The notes under the pieces: generated by a model
Databases searched by the model: none
What the model was told of the DNA's origin: nothing
What the model saw: only the letters and a program-made list of their open reading frames with translations
In this document: piece after piece, positions 50,708-60,219 of the stretch
How the letters are laid out: each line of letters opens with the position of its first letter
Numbering within the stretch: position 1 is the stretch's first letter
Source: Methylobacterium gnaphalii
GTDB taxonomy: Bacteria; Pseudomonadota; Alphaproteobacteria; Rhizobiales; Beijerinckiaceae
NCBI RefSeq assembly: GCF_007992215.1
Contig: NZ_BJZV01000002.1
Coordinates: forward strand, 310,001-374,000
Direction of reading: 5' to 3'
DNA: 64,000 nucleotides
Program-made: the position numbers and the translations under genes

Positions 50708-52502
50708 CGACGACGTCCGCAATGGCTCGGGCGACGATGCCATCAAAGTCCGCCTCGATGACATCGAGTTGTTGACGTGAGAACTCGCTTCGTTGGCCAG
50801 TGCCGAGCCCAACCGTCGCGTTGGCTTGGCGGTCTAGGGCTCCCTTCAGAATGACGTAGTTGGTCTTGCCCAGGTGCCGGCGGTCGAGGTCACGTCCATC
50901 ATGGCGCAGGCCCCGCTCACCGAGGATACGACCCACTGCAGTGCGGATACGCATATCGAGGGACTGTCGCATGGCTTGGCGTTCCCGAGCGCGGGTCGTC
51001 GGGACGGCCTCCAGTTCAACCGAAGCCTGTGTGATCTGCTCGGTGCTGTAGCCCTGCGCGTGGAGCTGCCGGAGCAGGTCGAGCGCCTCTGGGTTGTCCC
51101 GGATCAGGGGAATCTCCTGAAGATCGATGCCGCCCTGGGCCTGGACGTGGACCTGGTCCGGGAAATCCCGCGGTGCGGGCTCAATCTCGATCTCGTCGCC
51201 CCGCCCGAAGTCGAGGCCCTCGACCGGCAGTAGCTGATCGAAATAGTCCCGGTCGGCCTCGGTGTAGGCCTGGAAGTCGGTCCAGCGGCTGGCGATGTTC
51301 GCGCCCGCATGGAACACCACGACGCCCCGGTTCACGGGGGCATCGGGTGCCCCTTGTTCCACCACCCGCATAATGCGGCCAACGAACTGCACGAAGGGCG
51401 ACAGGTTCGCGAACAGACTGAACACCGCTGCAACGGCGAGCAGTGGATGGTCAAATCCCTCGCCCAACTTCCGCACCTGCACAATCACGTCAAGGCCGTT
51501 TGCTTGTAGGCGACCCATGACGCGCTCGTTCGCTACCGCGTCCTCACGGGAATGGACGTAGTCGGAACGGAGATTGCGCGCTCGGTAGGCCTCGACGACT
51601 TGGCGGCAGTGGTCAAAGTTCAGAACCGAGGCAATGATCTTAAGGTGAGGGTTGCCACTCTCGTTCCGAAGCCGCTGGAGTTCCCGGATTGACGCATCGA
51701 CGATTGTCGTCAGTGTCTCCTGTGAGGTCACGATCCCGCGCCGGAAATCCGCGTCCGTCTCCCCCAGCCGGCGCACCTCTTCAAGGCTTACGTCAACCTC
51801 AACGCCGTCCTCCTGTCGAACGTAGCGGAGGGTCCGGGGATTCAGGACCACCGCCTTAAGCCGCTTGACGTAGCCCTCTCGAATAGCTCGGACGATAGGG
51901 TACGAGTAAATGATGCGGCCGGACATTAGCTGCCCGTCCGACCGAAGGGGGGTGGCACTGAAATTCAGGATCCTGGCCTGCGGGAAGGTTGCCTTGAGGG
52001 TGTTCCAGCTCTGCGCAACCGTGTGGTGTCCCTCGTCGAACAGGATTAGGTCGAAGAAGTCAGGCGGCAATCCCTGGAGCCAGCGGTTATCCGCACCTGC
52101 AAGCTGCTGAATATTCGTGATGACGACGTGCGCTTCGTCCAAGTCGGCGCGGTTCGAAGTGCGTCCCCTGATCTCGACAGGCTCTGGCCAAGGACCACCC
52201 TGAAGCACGTTGCACTTTCGATAGAACATGGTGGGTGATGACGGGTCGAAGTCAGCCGCCAACTGCTGCGCAATGGCGACGTTGGGGGCGACGACGAGTG
52301 TGCGGCCAGATCCAAATGCGAACGGGGCCAGCGTGATGGTCCCGGACTTGCCGCAGCCAACCGGTAAAACGATACCTGCCTCTCGCTCGTCCTCGGTCGC
52401 GAACGTCGAAATGGCCTCGAATGCTTCCCGCTGCGGGGAGCGGATGCGCGGATTGCCAATAATTGACGGCTGTCTGTCGGCGAACGGACTGGGCAAGGGC
52501 AC
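50700..52502 (-). CDS. SF2 DEAD/DEAH-type helicase
   Basis: A 600-residue helicase resembling type I/III restriction motor subunits. Motif I is PVGCGKSG (47-54), motif II is DEGH (156-159), motif III is SATP (182-185) and motif VI is QFVGRIMR (372-379). The C-terminal 180 residues are an unrecognised accessory domain. No nuclease or methylase domain is seen. It lies next to the tRNA at the island edge and is followed by a small zinc-finger gene. Base use is less GC-rich than in the core. A role in defence or element maintenance is possible. Confidence 0.82.
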   Translation of the reverse strand: MPLPSPFADRQPSIIGNPRIRSPQREAFEAISTFATEDEREAGIVLPVGCGKSGTITLAPFAFGSGRTLVVAPNVAIAQQLAADFDPSSPTMFYRKCNVLQGGPWPEPVEIRGRTSNRADLDEAHVVITNIQQLAGADNRWLQGLPPDFFDLILFDEGHHTVAQSWNTLKATFPQARILNFSATPLRSDGQLMSGRIIYSYPIVRAIREGYVKRLKAVVLNPRTLRYVRQEDGVEVDVSLEEVRRLGETDADFRRGIVTSQETLTTIVDASIRELQRLRNESGNPHLKIIASVLNFDHCRQVVEAYRARNLRSDYVHSREDAVANERVMGRLQANGLDVIVQVRKLGEGFDHPLLAVAAVFSLFANLSPFVQFVGRIMRVVEQGAPDAPVNRGVVVFHAGANIASRWTDFQAYTEADRDYFDQLLPVEGLDFGRGDEIEIEPAPRDFPDQVHVQAQGGIDLQEIPLIRDNPEALDLLRQLHAQGYSTEQITQASVELEAVPTTRARERQAMRQSLDMRIRTAVGRILGERGLRHDGRDLDRRHLGKTNYVILKGALDRQANATVGLGTGQRSEFSRQQLDVIEADFDGIVARAIADVVDA

Positions 52503-52827
52503 ACCTAATCGAGTTGAGCGGCCCGCCAGCTTATTGTGGTTCCCGTCCGCGGGAAGATGCCAACCTCAGATGTCCACCATCGCTTGCACACCGCCGCGAC
52601 CGATCCGCTTATTGGCGTGGCCCGGAACGGGTCACGGGAGCGGTGGGACACTGCCCCCGTGACGCCCCAAGGGCCGGCCACGAGCCGGCGTCCCGCGTCG
52701 CCGACCACCCCGCCGGAGGGCCTCCGAGCGGGGCTTTCGCACGTTTGCGGTTCCGGTTTCGGTTCCGGTAGCCCCTGAACGCGCGCCCCAGCTGGTCGAT
52801 TTCCAGGGCTTCGCAGAGGGGAAATAG
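52503..52827. other. Gap between helicase and tRNA
   Basis: No convincing gene is visible. The stretch holds the promoter side of the leftward helicase. A GC-rich imperfect inverted repeat at about 52710-52740 (CCGGAGGGCCTCCG) may act as a terminator for the leftward tRNA transcript. An attachment site would be expected at the tRNA end, but without the partner repeat it cannot be delimited. Confidence 0.4.
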
Positions 52828-52903
52828 TGGTGGGCCCGGCAGGACTCGAACCTGCAACCAGACCGTTATGAGCGGTCGGCTCTAACCATTGAGCTACAGG
52901 CCC
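52828..52903 (-). tRNA. tRNA with CAU anticodon, probably tRNA-Ile2
   Basis: The 76-base cloverleaf is complete. The acceptor stem GGGCCTG pairs with CGGGCCC (one G-U), the D arm is AGCTCAATGGTTAGAGC, and the anticodon stem GACCG/CGGTC holds the loop CTCATAA. The T arm is GCAGG-TTCGAGT-CCTGC, and A-CCA is encoded. CAU anticodons occur in initiator Met, elongator Met and Ile2. The short D loop and CTCATAA loop resemble the lysidine-modified Ile2 tRNA more than initiator Met; elongator Met is not excluded. Confidence 0.93.
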
Positions 52904-53220
52904 ACGCCATGTTTCCGTAGAGGGAAAGGGGGGCGGCCGTCCAGCGGGTCCGCTGGTGAGAGCCCTAAAATCTGCGCATCTCCGCCCGCTCTTGTACTGC
53001 GCTTCCAGGCATTGGGCAGCTTGCGCTGCCTGTACAAATTCAGGCATTTTTCCTGCGACCGCTGGAAGCGACGCGGCGGCCCGAGCCTAAAGGCTCATGA
53101 CCCCTCTCGGAGCATGAGGATGCAACCGGTGCCGAGGTGCTGGCGGCAGCGACACGGCATCAGGTACGCTCGCGCCGTCTGCCACAGTGCCATGGGCGGC
53201 GGGCGATTTCCGTCCTCTTA
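52904..53220. other. Gap between tRNA and cysA
   Basis: No gene is supported. It contains the promoter of the leftward tRNA and the 3' side of the leftward cysA gene. Confidence 0.5.
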
Positions 53221-54393
53221 TCAATCCGCGAAGACGTAGCCGCTGTTGATCCTCAGCCCCACCGGCAGGCCGGCGGCGAGGCGGGCATTGTCCGACGCCT
53301 CAACCACGAGGAGCCCGCCGCCGGGCCGGTCGATCTCGATGCGCTGACGGCCTTGCGCTCGATAGGATGAGCGGACGAAGCCATTGAGATGGGCGTGCTC
53401 CTCGTTCGCGAACTGAAGCTGCCAAGGCCGCACGTAAAGCTTGACCGGGCCGACCGCGTTCGTAGGGGCCGTGACGGGAGTTTCTCGGCCGTTGACGAGC
53501 ACCCGGCCCCCCTGGGCGATCGCCTCGACTTCGATCGTGTCGCCTAAAAATTTCAGCACCGTCGGCGAGGCCGGCTGCTCCTGTACTTCGTCGGGGGTGC
53601 CGATCTGCTCCAGGCGGCCTCTGTCGAGGACTGCCACGCGGTCGGAGAGTTCGAGTGCCTCGTCCTGGTCGTGGGTGACGAAGATGGTGGTCTGGCCGGT
53701 GCGGTCGTGAATCTCGCGCAGCCAGCGGCGCAGGTCTTTGCGCACTTGCGCGTCCAGCGCGCCGAAGGGCTCATCGAGCAGCAGCACGCGCGGCTCTACG
53801 GCGAGGGCGCGGGCGAGCGCGATGCGCTGACGCTGACCACCGGAGAGCTGCGAGGGGTAACGGTCGCCGAAGTTCGACAGCTTGATCAGGTCGAGCAGGT
53901 CGCTGACGCGCTTCTTGATCTCGGCCTTGGCCGGGCGTTCCGAGCGCTTCCGCGCATTCAGCCCGTAGGCGATGTTATCGGCCACGGTCATGTGCTTGAA
54001 CAGGGCGTAGTGCTGGAAGACGAAGCCCACGGCGCGCTCCTGCACCGGCATCCGGGTGGCGTCGTCGCCACCGAAGATGATGCGCCCGGAATCCGGCCGG
54101 TCGAGACCTGCGATGATGCGCAAGAGCGTCGTCTTACCCGAGCCCGAGGGACCGAGCAGGCCCAAGAGCTCGCCAGCGCGCACGTCTAGCGAGAGATCGT
54201 GCAGCACGGCGGCCGTGTCGAAGGTCTTGGAGACACCCTCGACCCGGATCGCCGTCGAGCCGCTAGTGCCGTGCGGACGCTGCGAGATCGCCCGCGTAGC
54301 GCCACTCGAGAACGGATTTGATGACGAGGGTGACAAGAGCGAGGCCGGCAAGGAGGGAGGCGACGGCGAAAGCGGCAACGAAGTTGTACTCAT
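53221..54393 (-). CDS. cysA: Sulfate/thiosulfate import ATPase
   Basis: The ATPase of the sulfate ABC importer. ABC motifs are complete: GPSGSGKTT (Walker A), LSGGQRQR (signature), [12 protein letters not shown] (Walker B) and the switch His in THDQDE. A C-terminal TOBE-like domain follows (about 290-390), as in CysA. The ATG at 54393 gives 390 residues but overlaps cysW by 131 bases and adds a Ser/Pro-rich leader. The family normally begins close to the [10 protein letters not shown] segment; a TTG near 54336 is an alternative, and the true start is uncertain. Confidence 0.93.
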   Translation of the reverse strand: MSTTSLPLSPSPPSLPASLLSPSSSNPFSSGATRAISQRPHGTSGSTAIRVEGVSKTFDTAAVLHDLSLDVRAGELLGLLGPSGSGKTTLLRIIAGLDRPDSGRIIFGGDDATRMPVQERAVGFVFQHYALFKHMTVADNIAYGLNARKRSERPAKAEIKKRVSDLLDLIKLSNFGDRYPSQLSGGQRQRIALARALAVEPRVLLLDEPFGALDAQVRKDLRRWLREIHDRTGQTTIFVTHDQDEALELSDRVAVLDRGRLEQIGTPDEVQEQPASPTVLKFLGDTIEVEAIAQGGRVLVNGRETPVTAPTNAVGPVKLYVRPWQLQFANEEHAHLNGFVRSSYRAQGRQRIEIDRPGGGLLVVEASDNARLAAGLPVGLRINSGYVFAD

Positions 54394-55159
54394 TGTAGAG
54401 AATCTCCACGTGCAGCGGGAGTGTGTTGGTCAGGCCGCGGATGTGGCCCGAGACGACGGAGACGGCGCCGAACTCGCCCATGGCACGGGCGTTACAGAGC
54501 AGCACCGCGTAGAGCAGGCCCCAGCGGATGTTGGGCAGCGTCACGGTCCTGAAGGCGTGCCAGCCGGAGGCGCCAAGCGTCAGTGCAGCTTCTTCCTCGG
54601 CCGTGCCCTGCTCCTGCATCAGCGGGATCAGCTGACGGGCGACGAAGGGGAAGGTCACGAAGATCGTGGCCAGCACGATTCCGGGCACCGCGAAGATGAT
54701 CTGCACGTCGTGCGCGAGCAGCCATGGGCCGAGGATGCCCTGCGAGCCGAAGACCAGAACGTAGATCAGTCCCGAGACCACCGGGGAGACCGAGAACGGA
54801 AGGTCGATCAGCGTGACCAGCAGGTCCCTGCCCCAGAACTGGAATTTCGCGATGGCCCAGGCCGCGGCCACGCCGAAGACGAGGTTGAACGGTACTGCGA
54901 TGGCGGCCGTGACCAGGGTCAGCCGGATCGCGGCATGGGCGTCGGGCTCAGCGAAGGCGGCGAGATAGGCCTGCAGGCCTTTGGCGAAGGCCTGAACGAA
55001 GACGGTGACGAGCGGCAGCACCAGGAACAGCGCCAAGAAGATGATCGCGACCGCGATGAGCAGGGCGCGAACCCAACCCTTTTCGGTGACGACGCTCGCA
55101 GGCGGCCTGAGGCCAGCGTCGGCGACGGGGAAATCCGACGGGGTGATCGCCTCAGACAT
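54263..55159 (-). CDS. cysW: Sulfate ABC transporter permease
   Basis: A 298-residue inner-membrane permease with about six helices. The coupling loop reads [20 protein letters not shown], followed by an LPNIRWGL element, the EAA motif of ABC importers. It partners CysT to form the channel. The start overlaps the cysT stop by 8 bases. Confidence 0.93.
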   Translation of the reverse strand: MSEAITPSDFPVADAGLRPPASVVTEKGWVRALLIAVAIIFLALFLVLPLVTVFVQAFAKGLQAYLAAFAEPDAHAAIRLTLVTAAIAVPFNLVFGVAAAWAIAKFQFWGRDLLVTLIDLPFSVSPVVSGLIYVLVFGSQGILGPWLLAHDVQIIFAVPGIVLATIFVTFPFVARQLIPLMQEQGTAEEEAALTLGASGWHAFRTVTLPNIRWGLLYAVLLCNARAMGEFGAVSVVSGHIRGLTNTLPLHVEILYNEYNFVAAFAVASLLAGLALVTLVIKSVLEWRYAGDLAASARH

Positions 55160-56009
55160 AGCCGAACCTCCGCCGGCTCCAGGCCTGGATCAGGTTGATG
55201 AAAAGCAGCGTCGTGAACGAGATCGCGAGCATGATCGTCGCGATGGCGCAGGCCCCCGCATAGTCGAACTCCGAGAGCTTGATGACGATCAGGAGCGGCG
55301 CGATCTCGGAAACGTAGGGCAGGTTCCCGGCGATGAAGATGATCGAGCCGTACTCGCCGACGCCTCGGGCGAAGGCGAGCGCGAAGCCGGTGAGGACAGC
55401 CGGTATCAGCGGCGGCAGCACGACCTTGGTGAGTGTGCCAAGGCGAGTCGAGCCGAGGATGGCCGAGGCCTCCTCGACCTCGCGGTCGATCTCGGCAATC
55501 AGCGGCTGCACGGTGCGCACCGCAAAGGGCAAGCCGATGAAGACCATGGCGATGAAGATGCCGACCGGGGTATAGGCCGCCTCGATGCCGACCTTCGCCA
55601 GTTGCGCGCCGATGAGACCGTTCGGAGCGTAAAGCGAAGCGAGCGCGATGCCCGCCACCGCCGTCGGCAGGGCGAAGGGCAGGTCCACGACCGCGTCGAT
55701 GATCCGCCGTCCGGGGAAATCGTAGCGGGTCAGTACCCAGGCAACGATGCTGCCGAAGACCGACGCCGTCAGCGCTGCGATGAGCGAGACGCCGAAGCTG
55801 ACCCGCAGGGCGCTGAACACCCGCGGGTCGGTGGCGACCTCCCAGATCCCGGAGAGGCCGAGGCCCGAGGCTCTCACCACCAGGGCGGCGAGAGGAAACA
55901 GAACGATGAGCGAAAGGACGGTGAGGGTGTAGCCCAGCGTGAGCCCGAAACCCGGGATCACGCTGGGCTGACGAAACCGCCGCTTCGGACGTACGGACGC
56001 GACGGCCAT
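55152..56009 (-). CDS. cysT: Sulfate ABC transporter permease
   Basis: A 285-residue permease starting [12 protein letters not shown], with GAGGTAG before the ATG. The EAA loop is [21 protein letters not shown] longer open frame upstream is a shadow of the binding-protein gene. It lies 7 bases after that gene. Confidence 0.93.
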   Translation of the reverse strand: MAVASVRPKRRFRQPSVIPGFGLTLGYTLTVLSLIVLFPLAALVVRASGLGLSGIWEVATDPRVFSALRVSFGVSLIAALTASVFGSIVAWVLTRYDFPGRRIIDAVVDLPFALPTAVAGIALASLYAPNGLIGAQLAKVGIEAAYTPVGIFIAMVFIGLPFAVRTVQPLIAEIDREVEEASAILGSTRLGTLTKVVLPPLIPAVLTGFALAFARGVGEYGSIIFIAGNLPYVSEIAPLLIVIKLSEFDYAGACAIATIMLAISFTTLLFINLIQAWSRRRFGYV

Positions 56010-56016
56010 GGCTACC

Positions 56017-57072
56017 TCAGTGCCCCTGCTTGCCGAGCTGGTCGAACAGGCCGCCGTTGTCGAAGTTCTTCTTCTGGATGTCGTCCCAGCTGCCCTGGAA
56101 GTCCTCGATCTTGAAGAGCTTGATCTCGGGCAGGAGCGCGATGTCCTCTTTCTTGGCGGCCTCACGCTTGAGCGGGCGGTAGTGGTGCTTGGCGAAGATC
56201 GCCTGCGCCTTGTCCGAGTAGAGGAACTGCAAGTAGGCCTCGGCCTGCTTGCGGGTACCCTTCTTGTCGACATTGGCGTCGACGAGGGCGACCGGCGGCT
56301 CGGCATAGATCGAGGTCGGCGGGACGACGATGTCGAACTTGTCCTTGCCGAACTCGTCGAAGACGAGGAACGCCTCGTTCTCCCAAGTCGGTAGCACGTC
56401 GCCGAGGCCGCGCTGGGCGAAGGTCACCGTCGAGCCGCGGGCGCCGGTGTCGAGAACGGGAACGTTCTTGAAGACCTGACCGACGAAGGCGTTGGCCTTC
56501 TCGGCATCCTTGTTGTTCTGCTCGTAGGCGTAGCCCCAGGCCGCGAGGAAGTTCCAGCGTCCGCCGGCCGAGGTCTTCGGATTCGGCGTGATCACCTTGA
56601 TGTCGGGCTTTACCAGGTCACCCCAATCCTTGATGCCCTTCGGATTGCCCTTGCGGACCAGGAACACCACGGTCGAGGTGTAGGGCAGCGCGCCGTTCGG
56701 CTGCTTATTGCGCCAGTCCGGATCGATCTTCTTCGTGAGCCGCGCGATCGAATCGATGTCGGAGGGGATCCCGAGGGTGACGACGTCGGCGGGGATGCCG
56801 TCGATCACGGTGCGGGCCTGGGCGCCCGAGCCACCATGTGCGGCGCGCACCGTCACGGTCTCGCCGGTCTTGGCCTTCCATTCCTCGGTGAAGGCTGCGT
56901 TGATGTCCTTGTAGAGCTCGCGCGTCGGATCATACGAGACGTTGAGAAGCTCGGTATCGGCAAGAGCCGGTCCGGCCTGAGCGAGTCCCAAGGCCAAGCC
57001 CGTTGCCGTAATGAGCGCGGCTCGCCGCGTTGCGAGGAGGGCTGCCCGTCGGCGGTATCCGGAAGTCTGCAT
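56017..57072 (-). CDS. sbp: Periplasmic sulfate-binding protein
   Basis: A 351-residue protein beginning MQTSGYRRR, with an export signal (RRAALITATGLALGL, cleaved near ALAD). The mature part matches Sbp/CysP: LLNVSYDPTRELY at the start, AHGGSGAQ and NPKTSAGGRWNFLAAW, which bind the sulfate oxyanion through backbone amides. It is the first gene of the leftward operon sbp-cysT-cysW-cysA that feeds sulfate assimilation. An ATG at 57159 is rejected because it precedes the signal peptide. Confidence 0.94.
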   Translation of the reverse strand: MQTSGYRRRAALLATRRAALITATGLALGLAQAGPALADTELLNVSYDPTRELYKDINAAFTEEWKAKTGETVTVRAAHGGSGAQARTVIDGIPADVVTLGIPSDIDSIARLTKKIDPDWRNKQPNGALPYTSTVVFLVRKGNPKGIKDWGDLVKPDIKVITPNPKTSAGGRWNFLAAWGYAYEQNNKDAEKANAFVGQVFKNVPVLDTGARGSTVTFAQRGLGDVLPTWENEAFLVFDEFGKDKFDIVVPPTSIYAEPPVALVDANVDKKGTRKQAEAYLQFLYSDKAQAIFAKHHYRPLKREAAKKEDIALLPEIKLFKIEDFQGSWDDIQKKNFDNGGLFDQLGKQGH

Positions 57073-57538
57073 CAACGGCCTCAAGTTTAAGGAAGCGAAC
57101 TCGGAGCGCAGTCGGCGTCCGAGTGGTCTCTTGTCGTTCTGTAAAACGAACGATGTCAAGTCAAGCGAAGTGTTTTTTGTGTGCGGCGCAACAGAGGCTG
57201 ACTATTGTCTTGTCCAAAGAAGCGCATTTCCAAGCCTAGAGCGAATAAGTAATTCTGTTGTGGGTCGAGATAGGGGCGGAATCTTCTCCAGCGACCTCGT
57301 TCTATAAAAAGAATTTATTGCATGACGAGAGTCGGGCTGAGCCTGCCTTTCGCGACCCAGTCCGCTGAGCTTGACGCGGGTCCAGCGCCGATTTCCAAGC
57401 GGAAGATCGTCGTAGGGAACCGCACGGCGGATTGCCCGATACCGTCGCCCCTCCCAGCCGCTCGTTCAGAGAACACTCCGGCGGCGGCAGTGTTTAATCG
57501 GCATTCCGTCCGCCGTGCCGATTAACCCTTCATTGACC
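57073..57538. other. Intergenic region upstream of sbp, with a 10-bp inverted repeat
   Basis: About 470 bases without a supported gene. The sbp promoter must lie at its left. TTAATCGGCA and TGCCGATTAA form a perfect inverted repeat with a 12-base centre at 57494-57525, 13 bases before the next small gene; it could be an operator or a terminator. Confidence 0.5.
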
Positions 57539-57673
57539 ATGAAGGGGGATGATCGCTGGATGATCGCCCTGGTCGCCATCGCTGGTATGTTGACGCTGGG
57601 TGTAGCATTGGCCGGCGCTGCCCAGTGGGTCGCGATCAGTGATGCCAACCGCCAGTGTGGCGGCTACTGGTAG
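57539..57673 (+). CDS. 44-residue single-span membrane protein
   Basis: The frame MKGDDRW followed by a hydrophobic stretch (MIALVAIAGMLTLGVALAG) and a short tail ending QCGGYW forms a credible membrane micro-protein. GACCATGAAGG surrounds the start and no better site is seen. It is convergent with the DUF488 gene. Function unknown. Confidence 0.45.
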   Translation: MKGDDRWMIALVAIAGMLTLGVALAGAAQWVAISDANRQCGGYW

Positions 57674-57691
57674 CCTTCCGGCAGCCCCAGC

Positions 57692-58135
57692 TCAGCCGAA
57701 CAGATCCACCGTCGCAAATCCCTTCGAAGCCAGCCGTTCGGCCAGGATCCGGCGGTGGCAGAGCGAGGGATCCCGCTCGAAACAGAGCAGGCAGATCGGC
57801 GCCGCTTGAGCGAGTTCCGCGAGCGCGTCGAGGGCAAGGCCTCCATCCGCTGTGTCGAGCACTTCCTCGCAGTAGATCCGTCGCATCAGAGCCGCGTCAT
57901 GTGCGCGGGCCGCCTGCCGCCCGGCCTTCGGCGTGCCGAGACTGCGCAGGTGATCGTAGCCGAGGCCGGCCTCCTCCAGTCCTGCCTTCAGCGCTCCTTT
58001 CGAGAATCCGCGCTTGCGCGAGTTCGCCACCGCACGCACGTCCACGAGCCGTGCGACGCCCGCGTCCTTGAGGGCACCAGTCAGCCTCCCGGGATCGAGG
58101 CCTTCGTAGCCGATGGTAAACAAGGTCTTCGCCAT
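57692..58135 (-). CDS. DUF488 protein
   Basis: A 147-residue cytoplasmic protein with the DUF488 signatures: LFTIGYEG at the N-terminus, LVDVRAVANSRKRGFSK and LLCFERDPSLCHRRILAE. The two cysteines and the His in the last motif are conserved in the family. The fold is thought to be Rossmann-like, and the biochemical role is unknown. It stands alone. Confidence 0.85.
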   Translation of the reverse strand: MAKTLFTIGYEGLDPGRLTGALKDAGVARLVDVRAVANSRKRGFSKGALKAGLEEAGLGYDHLRSLGTPKAGRQAARAHDAALMRRIYCEEVLDTADGGLALDALAELAQAAPICLLCFERDPSLCHRRILAERLASKGFATVDLFG

Positions 58136-58324
58136 TTAGCCCCCGGAGAAACACGAGAAATCTCAGGACATTAATATCGCCGCCGCCGTCGGCCGCAGCC
58201 GAGATGTGACTGTTTTGTCACCGGTATCAAGAAACCGTTCGGTTGCCGTCAAAACTCCGTTAACCGCGTCCAGGGCATCGATTAGCCATAGTGGTTGCGC
58301 GGCCAAGGTCGAGCGGGGGCGTCG

Positions 58325-59188
58325 ATGTCTTTCGGAAGCGAGTCCTTTCTCTCGTCTTCGTCGCGCGATGGCGGCCTTCGCCGCTGGATCGGTCGTTTGA
58401 CGGCCGCCGTGCTCCTGACTGGCCTTGCCGCCTGCGCCGGAGATACCTTCAATTACTACCCGACCAAGGGTGACGCGAAGCCTCACCCGGGTGTGGCCAA
58501 GGCCAAGCAGCATCCGATCCAGGGTATCGACATTTCGAAGTGGCAGGGTCCGATCGACTGGGCCTCCGTCAAGGGTGCCGGCACCCAGTTCGCCTTCATC
58601 AAGGCGACCGAGGGTGGCGACCATGTCGACGATCGCTTCCGCATCAACTGGGAAGGTGCCCGCTCCGCCGGCGTTCCACGTGGCGCCTACCACTTCGTCT
58701 ACTGGTGCCGCTCGCCCCAGGAGCAGATGGCGTGGTTCAAGCGCAACGTGCCGAATGATCCCACCGCCCTCCCCCCGGTATTGGACGTGGAGTGGAACGG
58801 CCATTCTCAGAGCTGCCCGAAGAAGCTGCCAAAGGCCGAGGCGCTCGCGATGATCCGCTACATGCTCAACGAGATGGAGAACTATACCGGCAAGCGGCCG
58901 ATCATCTACACTGACATCACGTTCCACAAGGACGTGCTCGAAGACGAACTGCCCGATTACCCGCACTGGCTGCGTTCCACCGCGGCCGAGCCCGAGCAGC
59001 GCTTCGCCAACCGCAAGTGGATGCTGTGGCAGTTCACGTCCACGGGCCGCGTGCCGGGCGTGCAGGGCAATGTCGACCGCAACGCCTTCTACGGGACCAA
59101 AGCCGAATGGGCGTCCTTCCTTTCGACGGATTGTGACCCGCGCGAGCACCCCCGCCTGGCGAGCCAGGGCCTTTGCTCAAGCAAATAA
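58325..59188 (+). CDS. GH25-family lysozyme-like lipoprotein
   Basis: A 287-residue protein with a lipobox (TGLAACAGD, Cys at about residue 37), so it is probably membrane-anchored. The glycosyl hydrolase 25 fold starts with GIDISKWQG (first Asp), continues with FAFIKATEG and has LDVEWNG, whose Asp and Glu are the catalytic pair. It cleaves the MurNAc-GlcNAc bond of peptidoglycan. An upstream ATG at 58295 is less likely because the lipoprotein signal fits the one chosen. Confidence 0.9.
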   Translation: MSFGSESFLSSSSRDGGLRRWIGRLTAAVLLTGLAACAGDTFNYYPTKGDAKPHPGVAKAKQHPIQGIDISKWQGPIDWASVKGAGTQFAFIKATEGGDHVDDRFRINWEGARSAGVPRGAYHFVYWCRSPQEQMAWFKRNVPNDPTALPPVLDVEWNGHSQSCPKKLPKAEALAMIRYMLNEMENYTGKRPIIYTDITFHKDVLEDELPDYPHWLRSTAAEPEQRFANRKWMLWQFTSTGRVPGVQGNVDRNAFYGTKAEWASFLSTDCDPREHPRLASQGLCSSK

Positions 59189-59355
59189 CTTGTGCCCACA
59201 CCCAAAACTCCGCGACGACGCGTTTCGGCAACGCTCGCGGTCGAACAGTCTGATACGAAAGTAGGATTTTTGGACAAAGTCTACTAGCGTACAGACGTCC
59301 GTGGCTCGAATGCGCTAATCAGCAGCGTAGACGAACCGAGAACATAGTGTGGCGA

Positions 59356-60171
59356 ATGTCCGCAACGGCCGAGCTCATCGAAGGCAACTTGCTCCTTAAG
59401 GCCTTGCGTAAGGCAGACTGCGCGCTGCTGGAGCCCCATCTTGAGCCTGTGGAATTCAACCGCGGCGAGACTGTCTTCTCGGCAGGCGGCGAGATTTCCT
59501 ACATCACCTTCCCATGCGAGCGAACGGTCGTCACCCTGGTGATCACGATGCTCGACGGACGCAGCGCCGAGACGGCAACGATCGGGCGCGAGGGCGCTGT
59601 CGGAGGCATCGTCAGCAATGGCGGTCTGCCGGCCTCGACCCATGCCATCACGCAGCTCGGTGGGCCGGCCCTACGCATTGATTCGACGCGTCTTCAAGAG
59701 GCGAAGCGCATCTCTGAGCCGGTTCGGAACCTGTTCAGTCGCTACGCCGACTGCCTGCTGGCCCAGGTGCTTCAGTCGGTAGCCTGCAACGCCCTGCATC
59801 CGATCGAGGCGCGCTGCCTGCGCTGGCTGATGACGCTGCAGGACCGGCTCGGCTCTGACATCCTGCCGGTGACGCAGGAGCTGCTCGCCGCAATGCTCGG
59901 CGTCCAGCGCACCTATCTCACGCGCATTCTCCGTACGCTCCAGTTGAACGGTCTGATCGAGATTGGGCGCGGCCGCATCACCATCCTAGACCGGCCGGAG
60001 ATGGAGAAGGCGGCCTGCGAGTGTCACAACAGCGTCAGGCGTCATTTCGACGCCGTGCTCGGCGCCGTTTACGGACCGACGGGCCGCTTCATCGCCTTCG
60101 AGCCGCCACCCGCGCCGAAGCGACCGCGCAAGAGTCCAATCGTCACGACGGCTGGCGGCATCGACGTCTGA
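59356..60171 (+). CDS. Crp/Fnr-family transcription regulator
   Basis: A 271-residue regulator. Residues about 20-130 form a cyclic-nucleotide-binding-like beta barrel (EFNRGETVFSAGGEI, then GREGAVGGIV). A winged helix follows at about 150-230, with recognition helix GVQRTYLTRILRTLQ. The Cys residues of the Fnr iron-sulfur cluster are absent, and the exact cAMP-binding Arg/Ser pair is not clear. A GTG three codons upstream is an alternative start. The ligand and regulon are unknown. Confidence 0.87.
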   Translation: MSATAELIEGNLLLKALRKADCALLEPHLEPVEFNRGETVFSAGGEISYITFPCERTVVTLVITMLDGRSAETATIGREGAVGGIVSNGGLPASTHAITQLGGPALRIDSTRLQEAKRISEPVRNLFSRYADCLLAQVLQSVACNALHPIEARCLRWLMTLQDRLGSDILPVTQELLAAMLGVQRTYLTRILRTLQLNGLIEIGRGRITILDRPEMEKAACECHNSVRRHFDAVLGAVYGPTGRFIAFEPPPAPKRPRKSPIVTTAGGIDV

Positions 60172-60219
60172 TGTGATCTGGGCGCCTGATATCTCGGGAA
60201 CCCAGATCGCCGATCGGCG

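Noticed and set aside
55005-56114. Long plus-strand frame across cysT and cysW
   Set aside because: Antisense shadow, with Asp/Arg/Gly-rich sequence and no domain.
58163-59149. 328-codon minus-strand frame opposite the lysozyme gene
   Set aside because: Shadow of the GH25 gene; the plus-strand frame has catalytic motifs and a lipobox.
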